DNA of 20,665 bases from the NCBI GenBank assembly GCA_020650975.1, contig JAIPMN010001540.1:1-20665 (forward strand), in the 5' to 3' direction. Shown here in pieces: positions 1-9,916 of this stretch. The DNA is from Apostichopus californicus (taxonomy: Eukaryota > Echinodermata > Holothuroidea > Aspidochirotida > Stichopodidae). Each line of letters opens with the position of its first letter. Position 1 is the first letter of the stretch. Below the pieces are notes generated by a model. The model saw only the letters and a program-made list of their open reading frames with translations. It did no database searches and had not been told where the DNA came from. The position numbers and the translations under genes are program-made.

Positions 1-480
1 ATATATGATGGTACATACAAAGTGCACCATACAATATCATATAGGGACAGTTTTTTCGATAAATTTAGAAAACAGTATACACGAACAAAACTATATTCTT
101 GTTAGAAAGAGGAAATTTCCCCTTCTCTTTAATTAGTGATACAATCGGATTTCAATTAGTAGAAACTGAAAGGATGGCCTCAATTTTAGTATTCATATGG
201 AAGAGGTCAACACGATTTATCCTGGCCATTTACAAGGCATTTGAAACATGTGATTTGAGGCTATATAAAAGTTTTGTTTTTCTTTTGACTATTGTATTCG
301 ATATAAAAAACAAAATCTAATTATCTGATGTGTGTTAGGCTCTGCAATTCAAACAGTCGCTTCTGTGAGTGGCCGCTGTAGGACTTCCCATATGGGTGCA
401 GCAAAACCAGTGCGCCCAACAATATATACAAGTTACTTCGAGGTCCCAATTTATGGTGAAGAGAGGCAACGTAACAATCT

Positions 481-545
481 GGCCAGGACTCGAACCCACA
501 AGCCTTAAGGTGGCATACTCCTCTTATAGAGTCTATATCAATCAG
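481..545 (-). repeat. Possible tRNA-derived (SINE-like) fragment
   Basis: On the minus strand, 497-486 reads GGGTTCGAGTCC, a good match to the RNA polymerase III B box (GGTTCRANYCC). The sequence just upstream of it resembles an anticodon-arm region. The T-stem pairs imperfectly and no convincing A box or acceptor stem is present, so this is not a functional tRNA. It is best read as a decayed tRNA-derived SINE head, or chance. Confidence 0.3.
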
Positions 546-2322
546 CCTGGATGTTCTCCTTCAGTGCCAAAATGCAGTAGGAGAGCATCTTCTTTGATAA
601 TGTTATCAGTCAGGATCTGTTTTTTTTTGTGTGGCTTGTATGCAAGTTAAAGAGCATGAATGGAAGTACACGTGGTGCAGAAATTGGGTCAATTGAGGCA
701 ATTTTAGACCCCCTTCAGGTATCCCAGGAGCAGCTTACGAAAATTGTTTACTTTATACTGAGTGAAGAGGTTTGTTAACAAGTGACGAAAACTTCAGGCT
801 CTGATAGCAATAATATCTTCACGGTGATGATACAGAAAAAATTGATGGTGCTATGAATGGCCAACTTGTCAGCTCTCCAGTGATGGGTAGCGTTTGGCTA
901 GTGAAAACTTCTATCTAGACTTAGAGACCACATTACTTTTGTGATTTAGTCTGAAGTCAATGGGGTTTTAATGGGCGTATGCTAGCTTAGATTGCAAGTC
1001 AATGGCCTTAGCCATTTTGACCACGACGCCCTGGTAGCAGTGTTTCTTAACGGTCTACAAACAGTATACAATATGTTCAAAATATATGTTGTGCCCGAAA
1101 TCATCCGCTCCTTCAAGGTCATATTTGCCCTGTAACCAATATATGTCATTGTTTAATATCGAGTCTTGTGGTTTGTCTGTAAATATCCGAATCAACAAAA
1201 CACTCCAGCTTTTACACATTTCTAATCATTTGGGGGTAAAGAAAACATAGAAAGTGTGAATACCGTGTGCAAGCCGCCATATTTGAAAGCGACAATGCCA
1301 CAGAAGTTTACATATTGGTAAGATGTATAAGGCGGGGCTTGTTTGCTGACACCAACATACGCAATAGGTTTGCAACCATGGCAACCTATATATTGTCTGA
1401 TATGCTTTTCAATAGAGTATATATATCATGAAAGCAACGACGGAAAATCCCGTCATTTCAAAACTAGGAATAATTCCTGTTCAATCGTTCCTTTTAGATG
1501 ATCATGATAAATGTGTCATGATAGCAAAATTAAAGTGATCAATTCATCAACTTTCTGCAAACTGTCAAAATTCAGCTAAAGTTTTAGTCTGTTAGCAGTT
1601 TCCAATTTGGCTTATAAATAGTTCAATTGCTTTGTGAAATGTGTAACCCGTAATCATGATCAAAACTAGAATAGCTCCCACATATTGAGAAATATCATTA
1701 ACTAACTTTCATTACTGTAAAATTGATACTTATAGGAACGAAAGCCGATAAGTGTATGCAAGTTCAATTCCGAAATTTTATAATGAAAGATAAAAGGGGG
1801 AAAAACTATAATAATAAAGTTTTTTTTGGTTTTGAACAAATATGGAAAATATCTGTACGGGTGTATAATAATGTATAGCATTAACATCAATAAGCATGCA
1901 GCCGCTGTAGAAATAAGGAGAAATATGGTGAGGATTAAAGTAAGAATGTCGTTACAAATAAGATGAAACGAAGAACAGAATATACCTAGTACTGATCGGT
2001 AGACCTATATATATGATATGCAGGGCACGCTTTATGGACTTTACCCTCTTGAAATGTCCCCAATGGCTTCAATTCACAGGTTAACGGTTACGTCATGATA
2101 ATGTCGCCTATTCAGGTGTTTTCCGAGAGTTAAAAAAAAATGTGCAATAAAGAAAGGTAGTATATATGACTTGGGTGGGAACTGATTCAGCGTCACAGTT
2201 AACACAACATAGACTATAAAATAAATATTTGTTTCTGTTTTCACGACACGCCCACATGCAACCATTGCTACTGATAGAATATATAAAATCATTTATTAAA
2301 GATAATGTATATACCTTTTAAA

Positions 2323-2340
2323 GTAGCCTATATAGGCTAC
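2323..2340. repeat. Perfect 18 bp palindrome
   Basis: GTAGCCTATATAGGCTAC is its own reverse complement over all 18 bases. It is related to the TAGGCCTATA-type words found elsewhere in the window (near 3079 and 5093). No gene flanks it closely; function unknown. Confidence 0.6.
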
Positions 2341-4034
2341 ACAAGGGAAATTCCAAGCTTAGCGTGGTCGGCGTGCACCATATGACAACTTTGCGTTATA
2401 GATCAATTAGACTTTTTCATCTCTAATGCAAAGACCGTTGATATTGTGTATCGCTGTAATAATAGTTAACCTGTTGACGGGTGAAGCAAGGAAAAGTTAG
2501 GACGCTTCGGTAATACGTCAAAATTACTTCAATCAAGTCTTATCATTTTCAAATTTTCAAACAGGCATAGTATGATGCTTTCGGCGAAAAGTGCGAGAAT
2601 GAAAAATAGAAATAAATTCGACCAGCCAAAGTTTCTGTTACCACCACTTTTTACACAGTCAATGCAGAATGTATAGTTTGGTTTACCAAATTGCACTCAC
2701 CGTTTAAGCATAATAGCAAATAAAACTTAATGTACTTCATTTGTATTGTGAATCAATCATTATTTTCTTTTTAACAAAGGATAAAAATGATGGAACAAAA
2801 AGCTACAAATACATCAAGACGACATGAAATGTTTATTTTTATTTAAAGCGCTATTTTAGTGACAGATTATTAGCAGTGCAGCCTATGCTTATACATTTAC
2901 TGAATGGGCAGCAAATGAACGGATGAAATGGTATATATTGGAAATGACCGGTTAATATAGGTATAAGGTGGTACGGTGGGTGAAGAACCTTATAATTATT
3001 ATCGTATTTGCGGACTTGGTCATTGTCACACTTATTAAAAAACAGCAAGGGCCTGGCTCTCTAGTACAGGGCCAGCTAGGCCTATAGAAAATACATTTGC
3101 TTCCGTTACCTGAAACGTCGTTGACCCACTTCACTATTTCTATGGACGTGTAGACTTGTCGATTAAAGTCAGTTCACATCAGACTAGTCTTGTAGTACGA
3201 GTGCGACAACATGAGTATACGAGTACGTTTTGAGTACGACTGCACTGTACACTTGACATTCTCAGCCCCACCCCCCTCCACCTTAGATAATAATATACCA
3301 AACATTTATATAGTGCGATAAGCACCGGCATCAATGCGCTTTAAAAAAAATAGAATAAATCTTAGGAACTGCACAATTAACACATGATTAAAAGTGTACA
3401 AGTTTATACAATGGAAAGAATTATCTAAGCGGAGGGTTGTGCTTGAATTGTTTTGTGAGATTAAAAAGTGTGTCGGTATAACAATGCCGTAGTATCCACC
3501 AACCCCAAAATGAACAAGATGATAAGCGCCCTCACAATTTCCCATAATCCAATTCTCATTATTTCTGTGAAGCTTGCGCGGTTATTCGAAAACCAAACTA
3601 CGTCTCCTATCAAAAGTATAATATACTGGATTGTATATGTAGGTGTTTATCGCACAAGCTTCGAAGTTAAAACGATTAGATTATAGCCATTTTCGCAACC
3701 ACGCAGTGACTGCTGAATTTTGTTCGTAACATTCACTTACTGTTCGCAATAGACTTTTAATATTCAAAATACAAAATGTCTTTAAAGTAGCATTTTCTCT
3801 CTAAATTATGGTACAAACATGGTGCTTCCGTTCAAGCTTTGATCGTCCAGGCCTCGTCTGAAAGCTGCTTTGAGTAGTTACCGTATTCGTTTAGACATTT
3901 ATAACATCCTTGTCTTCCACTCTATACGCGTACGTACATGTACATGATCTGCCTTCGCGAAACTGTACAATAAGTATGACTGAGGGCAACAACTTACAAA
4001 GTAACCTACATTTCATTAAAATTAAGGAAGTTTT

Positions 4035-4098
4035 ATGAAAATGCCAGCTAAGAGACGCCAGAAAACGAAGGGGAAGTCGAAGCATGTAAAAAAGAAAG
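4035..4098 (+). CDS. CDCA5: Sororin exon 1 (start and basic N-terminus)
   Basis: There are two in-frame ATGs, at 4035 and 4041, after an in-frame TAA at 4023-4025. The second has A at -3 and is the better Kozak match; the first would add only Met-Lys. The encoded peptide is almost entirely Lys, Arg and small residues, like the basic start of vertebrate sororin. The exon ends AAAG|GTATAG in phase 1, and the last base joins exon 2 to make Gly. The exon is short and rests on its phase match, the stop-bounded start and its basic composition, so it is the least certain exon of the gene. Confidence 0.7.
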
Positions 4099-7000
4099 GT
4101 ATAGCAACGCAAGGGCTGAATAGTGTTGGCTATAGTTGTACAGAAGTGCCAGTCTAGGCTACAGTTGGCCTAACTTAGCATAGGCTAGGGCTATTCCAAC
4201 ACCATCGGTTAGGATGCACAAAGACTAACGTTCAGTCTTACACTACAGTAGTTTAACTCCCTATGCCTGGCATACTTACACTATGTTGAAAGTACATATG
4301 TTACTGCATATCATTTCCAAGTCACATGTCCTACCATAATTGAAGGTGGGGATAGGGGGCAGAATAGGCTTCCTGAAACTGTACAGGCTCTGCTATGGCG
4401 AATCTCCTCGGCAGCCATTTTGAGAATGACACATCTAACTTACTACTACTACTACTAGGCTAGCCCTACCTTAGTACTGCTAGCTAGGCTGACTACTAAC
4501 TTAGTACATAGCCTAACTACTAACAGCTAGACTAACCCACCTAGGCTGTTACTGTGTGAGGCCTAACTAAGGGCAGATAGTGCAACATGGAAACCTGAGT
4601 TTTTGTATTAAGGGGCCATGAATAATTCGGATCAAGTCCATTAGTGGTTGTCACGTCATTGTAAATGAACGTGCCATTGCAAACTAGGTGTGCAGTATGT
4701 GCCTATGAAGGGTTAGGCTTAGGGTTTTACATTACTCTAAAAATAAAGAAGGTACACATTTGTATCACTAAATCAGAGATATGACTTGTTTGTGATCATA
4801 TATGTGAACACCTAGTTTGTATTAATGGTGCGTTCATTGACAACATTTGGTGTGATGACCACTAATGGACTTGATCCCATTATTCCACCCATTACCAGAA
4901 TTATACTGCATGCACAAAGCTAAGGACATTTCTCCATGCTTCAACTATTTTTTACTCTAGGCACAGTCTCATACTTGCAGAATTAGATCAAAGTATCAAT
5001 GAAAATCACATAGTTTAAGGAGAGAATGTAACCACAGAGCAAAATCAATGATATCATCATTACATTTGGTTCGCTTAGTATTGCTATCCTATAGGCCTAT
5101 AGCATTCTACATACCCTACAACTTGCAAGAATTTCAAACATTTAGCAAAAAAGATGGTTGTCATGTAGTTCCATTCTGGTTGACTGGAAATTTAGTGGAT
5201 TTTATCATTATGATTTCCACATATAGAAGTTTAGTTGTTGTAGTAAGACCTATATCAAATTAACTTTTTCAAGTATTCTCATGTGCATTGTACTTAGACA
5301 CTGACAATAACTTGTGATCAAGGAAGAGTGCATAATTTTCTTTAGTTGTGTACATGCAGTGATGTTGGTCGAGACAGCAGAGAGAAAAGCAGAGCTACAC
5401 AACACATGCATCTAGCCATATCAGCCTGTTTGGGTAAAATGTAGCCAATCAATGAATGCATTCACTTTCGTACATAACTAACAAATATGTGGTATTTCCA
5501 TTAGAAATTTAAGGAAATTTGATCTTTGATAACTTTGTGCAATTCGTGTGCAAACCCTTTTATCATTAGTTAGCAAAGTTTCTGATATTGGAAATATCAC
5601 ACATCTTATTTTTTTTGTAAACAAGCTGTATTTTCACTTTTGTCTTCGTCATATTTTGCTAGAGGTGACAATAAATGCTATCCACACTGCTATTCTTATA
5701 TTATCAAGGATATGTCTTTCTTCACAACTAATTATGAGATTCAGATCAAAAACAGCAATCAGGATTTGCTAAAATTAGTATACTTGCCTGAGAACGCAAA
5801 TGGCTACTGTACAACTAAAATGAACAATTTCCTGTGTGGGCATGCCACCTTACTGGGAGGAAATTTGCTGATATCGTTGTCAGTTCTGTTGCTAAGCACG
5901 GATAATTAGGTAGCCTTAGTGTAAGTCTCACTTGTATGCTTACATGCATAACTCAAATGGCAGTACAGCAGGCCTATGTTGACAATTTCATTTTTTACAC
6001 TATACTATTGAAGATTCAAACTAATATTTGTTGTTCTAGTACAGTATGTCTGTACTGGACCAACATCTTGCTATCACAAGAAAAAATGACTAATGAATTC
6101 AAAATTACCATAACGTTTGATGTATTTCATGCAAGTTTTGATCTCCTTAAATCGTCTTCTTGCTAGGCGCTCCATCTGAAGAGATGGATTCTCAGTCAAC
6201 GCAAGATTCTGAAAACCAAGATGCATCAGCTAACGAAGAAATGTCCATTGTTCTAACCAGATTATCAAAAAGACACCTTTTGGTAAGATTTTGCATGTGA
6301 AGAGATCATCTTACTTAAGATCAAACTCACAAACTGTCTTTTATTCACAACCTCCCATATGTAGCACAATTTTGATCAAGATTCCAATATGTACAAGTTA
6401 AATCATAGTATTTAAACCTGATGCTATTAACTGAATTCACAGTTTGTTCTAACTTGAGTTGTTCTATGTGCATAATTAACGTCAGTTTACACGTGACTAC
6501 TGTACAATGACCATTCCCTTCAACACCATCCGGTATCTTTTGTACCCTTCTAACTTTTCCCTCTCACGTTCAAAGTAGCATATATATAGAAATTTCATCT
6601 CTTTCTTGCAACAGGGAAAACACTATTTTGTGTACTTTAGAGGTCTAGATTGAAATCAGCCAATAACTACTTCCAGTCCTCGATTGCAAAGTTCTTAATG
6701 TTTGAAAACTTTCAACTGTAATTTACATTGAATTTTTTTCTGAAACAATACGTATTAAGAGGAAATGCTCATATATTAATTATTGTGAAAATGGGTTATT
6801 TTTTATTTCAAATTCTTTTTCTTCTTAACATTTTTATGTGGACTATATACATTTTTAAACTCGGCAACCCCTTCATTTCATTTTGCAGAATTCAAGTTCG
6901 GAAGCCTCCGACTATTCTCACAAAGAAAACATTCCAGCACGAGTGGTAAGTGAACATTTCAATACAAACTATTGGAACTTAGACCAGGTAAAGAAGAAAA

Positions 7001-9583
7001 TGAATACTTTGCTTAACATTTGAAAGTTAGCATCAGGTACATAATCTAGTAAAGCTTGTTGGGGTTACCCGGTATCATAGAATGACTTTAAGCTGGTTGA
7101 GTTTTGCTTCAATGACAGGGTGATCCTTACGATGCAGACCTGGAGACAACAGATGCAGCATCAACTGCCGGGGAGAGTGATATGGAATTCTCTGCCGGTC
7201 ATATTAAAGGGATTTTATCCCCATCCAGGTATTCCAACCGAAGAACCAGGCAGAATTCAAAAGGTAGTACTGAATTTCATTTAGATTTCATGTCCGATAC
7301 AGCTTGGCGAAAAATAGAACCAGTGATGGTTTAAAAATATCCCTTCCATGTCCAGAAAGGTAGCCTACCCTCACATGAACACATTGCAGTTGCTGCTGTC
7401 CCAAACAAGTAGTCTGACAACTTTAGCATGGTCATTTTCGTTAGCATTAATTGTTCTTTTTTTAGTACTTTTTTTCTGATATCATGACATTTAGAATGGT
7501 TCAATGTAGCAAAATAAAATGAGAAGTAGATGGCGACTGCATCACTTTCCATTTCTTTGTGCTTTTTGACATCTTAGGCTTCTCAGTTCTCCACCTGTCA
7601 TATTTAAATTTGTTTAATACAATGCGGTATGGGTAAAGTCAGGCATGCTTAAAAAGATTTTCTAAAGAAAGTGAGCTTGTTGCTGTTTGGAGTGTGGTAT
7701 TTGTGCATCATTATGTTTATAATGACAACTAAGCATCTAACGCATTTTTCTATCTTATTAAAACTTTGCATGTATGTATGTAGCTGCTGACCTAGAAGAC
7801 TCAAGATGTTTCCATCGATGCATGTAGAACTTTGTTAATAGAAACAATTTCCATTGTCTTCAGCCTCCTTTGATGGACACTGTTACCAGATATGAACCCT
7901 TCAACATGGTCTAATCTGTTCATTAATTTAATTTTACTTGAGACATAAAACTTTAACATTATGCTTCTCTCAACTGACAGCTTGTGTTAATATATAGTGA
8001 AATAAACTTCCACACACACATACATACCACACTGGACCACAATGGCAAACCAATGTCAGTCACAGCATTGGTTTTATTATAAAGTACGTAAAATAAAACT
8101 TGCAGAAATGTGTTGAGTATATTACAGTACATATATACGTATCATCATCTCCTCTGACTTTTTGTTGTAAGAATGTTAAAAGCCATTAAGCATCACTTCC
8201 ATCATTGGCAGGCATGAAGAAGAAAGTCACCATACAAGTGGAAGCGGAGAAAGATGAGGACTCCTCCACCCCTAAAACTGATTCAGCTTTATCCTTGGAC
8301 ATGAGCCTGAAACGATGCTTCCCTAAGCTGTACGCCTCCGACACTTCGACGCCGCAGTCTGCCGGAAGTGAATCCAAATCCGAACTGAACGACTCTGCCT
8401 TTGGCTTCGACGGTCTCGCGGCTCACGAAGACCTTCCGTTCTCTCCAGTCCCTGCCTACACCCCAGATAATCAGCAGAGCGTATCCTCCTCTGCCACCTC
8501 TGGCATCTCGTCCAGACAGAGCTCCCGAACCGTCTCCTCATCCCTGTCGACCTCGGACAGACTCCGCCAACAGAAGAGAACGTACACGGTGAACCTCAGT
8601 TGTCTGGTCGGCAGCGATGATGACAGCAAGAGGAAAACCAAGAAGAAAAAGACTGCCACCCGTCAGGAAAAGGTACAAATGGCCCACAAATCTTTTGTTC
8701 CTTTTTGTTTTTTGGTGGGGTTATTGCAAACTAATACTTGTTCTACGATGTAATGCATCATAGTTTTGCAAAGCACATTGGCCCTGTCTTACAGTGGTTG
8801 CTGAAGCGGTCCAAGAGCCAACCTGGCTGCAAATTAATATGGGGCATTTCAAACATGTCCTCAATAGTTTTATGTTTACTAGTGTTCTTCCACGACGAAA
8901 GGTTCATTTTGTGATAATCTTGATTGTCAGGGTAATAGTGTTTCCATTTTATGGTATTACAATACACATGCACATATGTAAAAACGATCAGATAGTGGTA
9001 ATGTGAATGTTTGATTTGCCTGAAAATTAGGAAAAATATGTGTTTGTCATGGACCATTAAACTAATTGTTTGAGATTAGAATACAATGTACAGCAAGTAT
9101 TACTGTCCAGACATTTGACTAGATTCGTCGGGTGTGGAAAGCAGTGGTGCAGTATTCACAGTTTTATTATTGATTTGAAAGTTGTCTCGATGCATACCAA
9201 GGCTAGCTGTTGTATGATCTGGAGTGTGCATGCACAAAAGTGATACAGAATTTTATGTAACAGACAACAAGGGTGACTGTAATCCTGAAATATGACAGGA
9301 AATAATATAATATAATACTGTTCAAACTTATGTCTTATTTTAGAGCAAAGTGGTGATTTGAATAGCAGGAATGACTTTTATGTAGGGAAATGTGAGTTGT
9401 CATGACAACAGTCGAAGACAAGGCTGAATTAGTGAATTACAATCAGGACATGTATAAAACACAAAACACTTTTCTTTTCTTTCTTTTACAATAAATTTAC
9501 AGAAAGAACAGGCCGAAGACTGGGCTTTGAAAATAGGGGCAGAGTTCAACGACATTGAGATGCACGAACTCAGTGTTGAATGA
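4035..9583 (+). CDS. CDCA5: Sororin (CDCA5), six-exon gene, cohesin-protecting factor
   Basis: Sororin binds PDS5 on acetylated cohesin and blocks WAPL, holding sister chromatids together in the nucleus from S phase to mitosis. Joining 4035-4098, 6167-6282, 6889-6945, 7119-7263, 8212-8672 and 9503-9583 gives one open frame with matching phases (1, 0, 0, 1, 0), 305 residues counted from the ATG at 4041 (human about 252). Features in order: basic N-terminus; KEN box (70-72) for APC/C-CDH1; S111-P-S-R CDK-type site; a K-R-C-F-P-K-L stretch aligning with the vertebrate Y-S-R region; S-T-P at 171-173, like the human Plk1-docking site; F-G-F at 189-191 followed by D-G-L and E-D-L as in vertebrates; a Ser-rich stretch (215-240); a Lys-rich run (265-272); and the C-terminal sororin domain with W286, A-E-F 292-294 and terminal V-E. 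An in-frame stop at 4023 limits the start to 4035 or 4041. Identity is from motifs and their order; no search was run. Confidence 0.9.
4130..4560. repeat. CTAG/TAGGC-rich simple sequence in sororin intron 1
   Basis: The sequence is dominated by repeated short words (TAGGCT, GGCTAG, CTAACTACTAAC, and a TAC run near 4441-4452). It has no protein-coding character. Such TAGGC-rich intronic DNA is a texture I associate with echinoderm-like genomes; that is inference. Confidence 0.5.
4620..4886. mobile_element. Fold-back (inverted-repeat) element in sororin intron 1
   Basis: The left arm (4620-4690) and the reverse complement of the right arm (4809-4886) align over about 70 bases with a few mismatches and small gaps. 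They share GGATCAAGTCCATTAGTGGT, then AATGAACG, and end in CAAACTAGGTG. About 118 bases separate the arms. The element is about 267 bp with no coding capacity. This fits a MITE-like or fold-back DNA transposon remnant. I could not define a target-site duplication. Confidence 0.7.
6167..6282 (+). CDS. CDCA5: Sororin exon 2 (acidic, Ser/Gln-rich)
   Basis: Acceptor TTCTTGCTAG|GC and donor TTG|GTAAGA. It encodes residues 20-58: an acidic Ser/Gln/Asn-rich part followed by a basic segment L-S-K-R-H-L-L. The phase fits both neighbours. No named domain; this N-terminal region is poorly conserved in sororins. Confidence 0.8.
6283..6888 (+). other. Sororin intron 2
   Basis: 606 bases, donor GTAAGA and acceptor TTTTGCAG. 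AT-rich; nothing else seen in it. Confidence 0.8.
6889..6945 (+). CDS. CDCA5: Sororin exon 3 (KEN box)
   Basis: A 19-codon exon, residues 59-77, between acceptor TTTTGCAG and donor GTG|GTAAGT (full consensus). It encodes H-K-E-N-I-P. KEN motifs with a nearby proline are recognised by APC/C-CDH1, and vertebrate sororin is a known CDH1 substrate with K-E-N-E-P-P at the corresponding place. The degron occupies its own small symmetric exon (phase 0 at both ends), so skipping it would keep the frame and remove the degron. Confidence 0.9.
7119..7263 (+). CDS. CDCA5: Sororin exon 4 (CDK-type site, basic patch)
   Basis: Acceptor CAATGACAG and donor AAAG|GTAGTA. Residues 78-125: an acidic first half, then I-L-S-P-S-R and Y-S-N-R-R-T-R. 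S-P-x-R is a CDK1 consensus. Mitotic CDK1 phosphorylation is known to release vertebrate sororin from chromatin. The exon ends in phase 1, matching exon 5. Confidence 0.88.
7264..8211 (+). other. Sororin intron 4
   Basis: 948 bases between donor GTAGTA and acceptor CATTGGCAG. AT-rich, with an intronic AATAAA near 8001 that could in principle allow early polyadenylation. No gene seen in it. Confidence 0.75.
8212..8672 (+). CDS. CDCA5: Sororin exon 5 (STP and FGF motifs, Ser-rich linker, Lys run)
   Basis: The largest exon, residues 126-279, visibly more GC-rich than its surroundings. It carries the S-T-P (171-173), the PDS5-binding F-G-F (189-191) with D-G-L and E-D-L downstream, and S-P and T-P sites at 203 and 209. 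A Ser-rich stretch contains R-x-S/T contexts of the Aurora/PKA type (R227, R231), and a Lys/Arg run at 265-272 could serve as a nuclear signal. The donor AAG|GTACAA is weak, but reading through it reaches a stop by 8753 and would lose the C-terminal domain. Confidence 0.92.
8673..9502 (+). other. Sororin intron 5
   Basis: 830 bases, donor GTACAA and acceptor preceded by a pyrimidine-rich stretch (TTTTCTTTTCTTTCTTTTAC) and then AATAAATTTACAG. Only non-coding AT-rich sequence is seen. Confidence 0.8.
9503..9583 (+). CDS. CDCA5: Sororin exon 6 (C-terminal sororin domain, stop)
   Basis: 26 codons plus TGA, residues 280-305. The pattern E-x-x-A-E-D-W-A-x-x-x-x-A-E-F-x-x-x-E, then L-x-V-E at the very end, is the sororin C-terminal signature. 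Vertebrate proteins also end in L-V-E, and the domain interacts with cohesin. This exon is too short to stand out as an open frame and was found by matching its acceptor and phase to exon 5. Confidence 0.93.
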   Translation, partial: KEQAEDWALKIGAEFNDIEMHELSVE

Positions 9584-9788
9584 AGCGATCTCTACCAGAG
9601 GAAGTTTTAAGATGTCCCCAGCATAAGAGCTACCTTGTGGAATATTCAATTCAATCCTTGGAAGTTAGTTTATGTTGTGCAGGACATGGCTTGCCCGGAC
9701 AAACTGGATGAGAATAGCGCCATACGGTGTCCCTCATTGATAGCCGAAACCAGGCGATTTATGAGGAAAAGGAATAATGACGCTCTCC

Positions 9789-9916
9789 CCCGTTGAAGGT
9801 GTATCCCGTTGAAGGTGTATCCCGTTGACGGTGTATCCTGTTGACGGTGTATCCCATTGAAGGTGTATCCTGTTGACGGTGTATCCCGTTGACGGTGTAT
9901 TCCATTGACGGTGTAT
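9789..9916. repeat. Tandem repeat, 8 copies of 16 bp
   Basis: Eight contiguous units of CCCGTTGAAGGTGTAT with no indels. Variation is confined to a few positions: A or C at position 9, C/T at 1 and 3, G/A at 4. It lies about 200 bases after the sororin stop codon. The minus strand is open across the array, but the 16-base unit cycles through all three frames, so this is not a coding sign. Confidence 0.95.

Larger units (their letters stand above)
1..4034. other. Upstream/intergenic DNA without a supported gene
   Basis: This stretch is AT-rich and holds only short open frames, none with a recognisable domain, sensible codon texture or flanking splice signals. It contains a tRNA-like B box near 486-497 (minus strand), a GC box (GGCGGGGC) near 1332, a perfect 18 bp palindrome at 2323-2340 and a TAGGCCTATAG word near 3079. 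The last few hundred bases should include the promoter and 5' UTR of the sororin gene starting at 4035, but I see no clear TATA box, CCAAT box or CDE/CHR cell-cycle element to mark it. Confidence 0.6.
4099..6166 (+). other. Sororin intron 1
   Basis: A 2,068-base intron with donor GTATAG and acceptor CTTCTTGCTAG. It contains the TAGGC-rich stretch and the fold-back element listed separately. The remainder is AT-rich, with only short open frames that lack any recognisable feature. Confidence 0.7.

Noticed and set aside
481-545. A functional tRNA gene
   Set aside because: Only the B box fits; the T-stem is imperfect and no A box or acceptor stem is visible.
369-650. 93-codon open frame on the plus strand, containing a P-G-L-E-P-T stretch
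   Set aside because: It has a GTG start, no domain and no splice context. The P-G-L-E-P-T stretch is the translation of the tRNA-like B box region, a common repeat artefact.
8673-8753. Open frame continuing past sororin exon 5
   Set aside because: The continuation is hydrophobic and intron-like and loses the C-terminal domain. Exon 6 at 9503 restores the family signature in phase.
9789-9916. Array considered as a CRISPR-like repeat
   Set aside because: Units are contiguous without spacers and the genome is eukaryotic.
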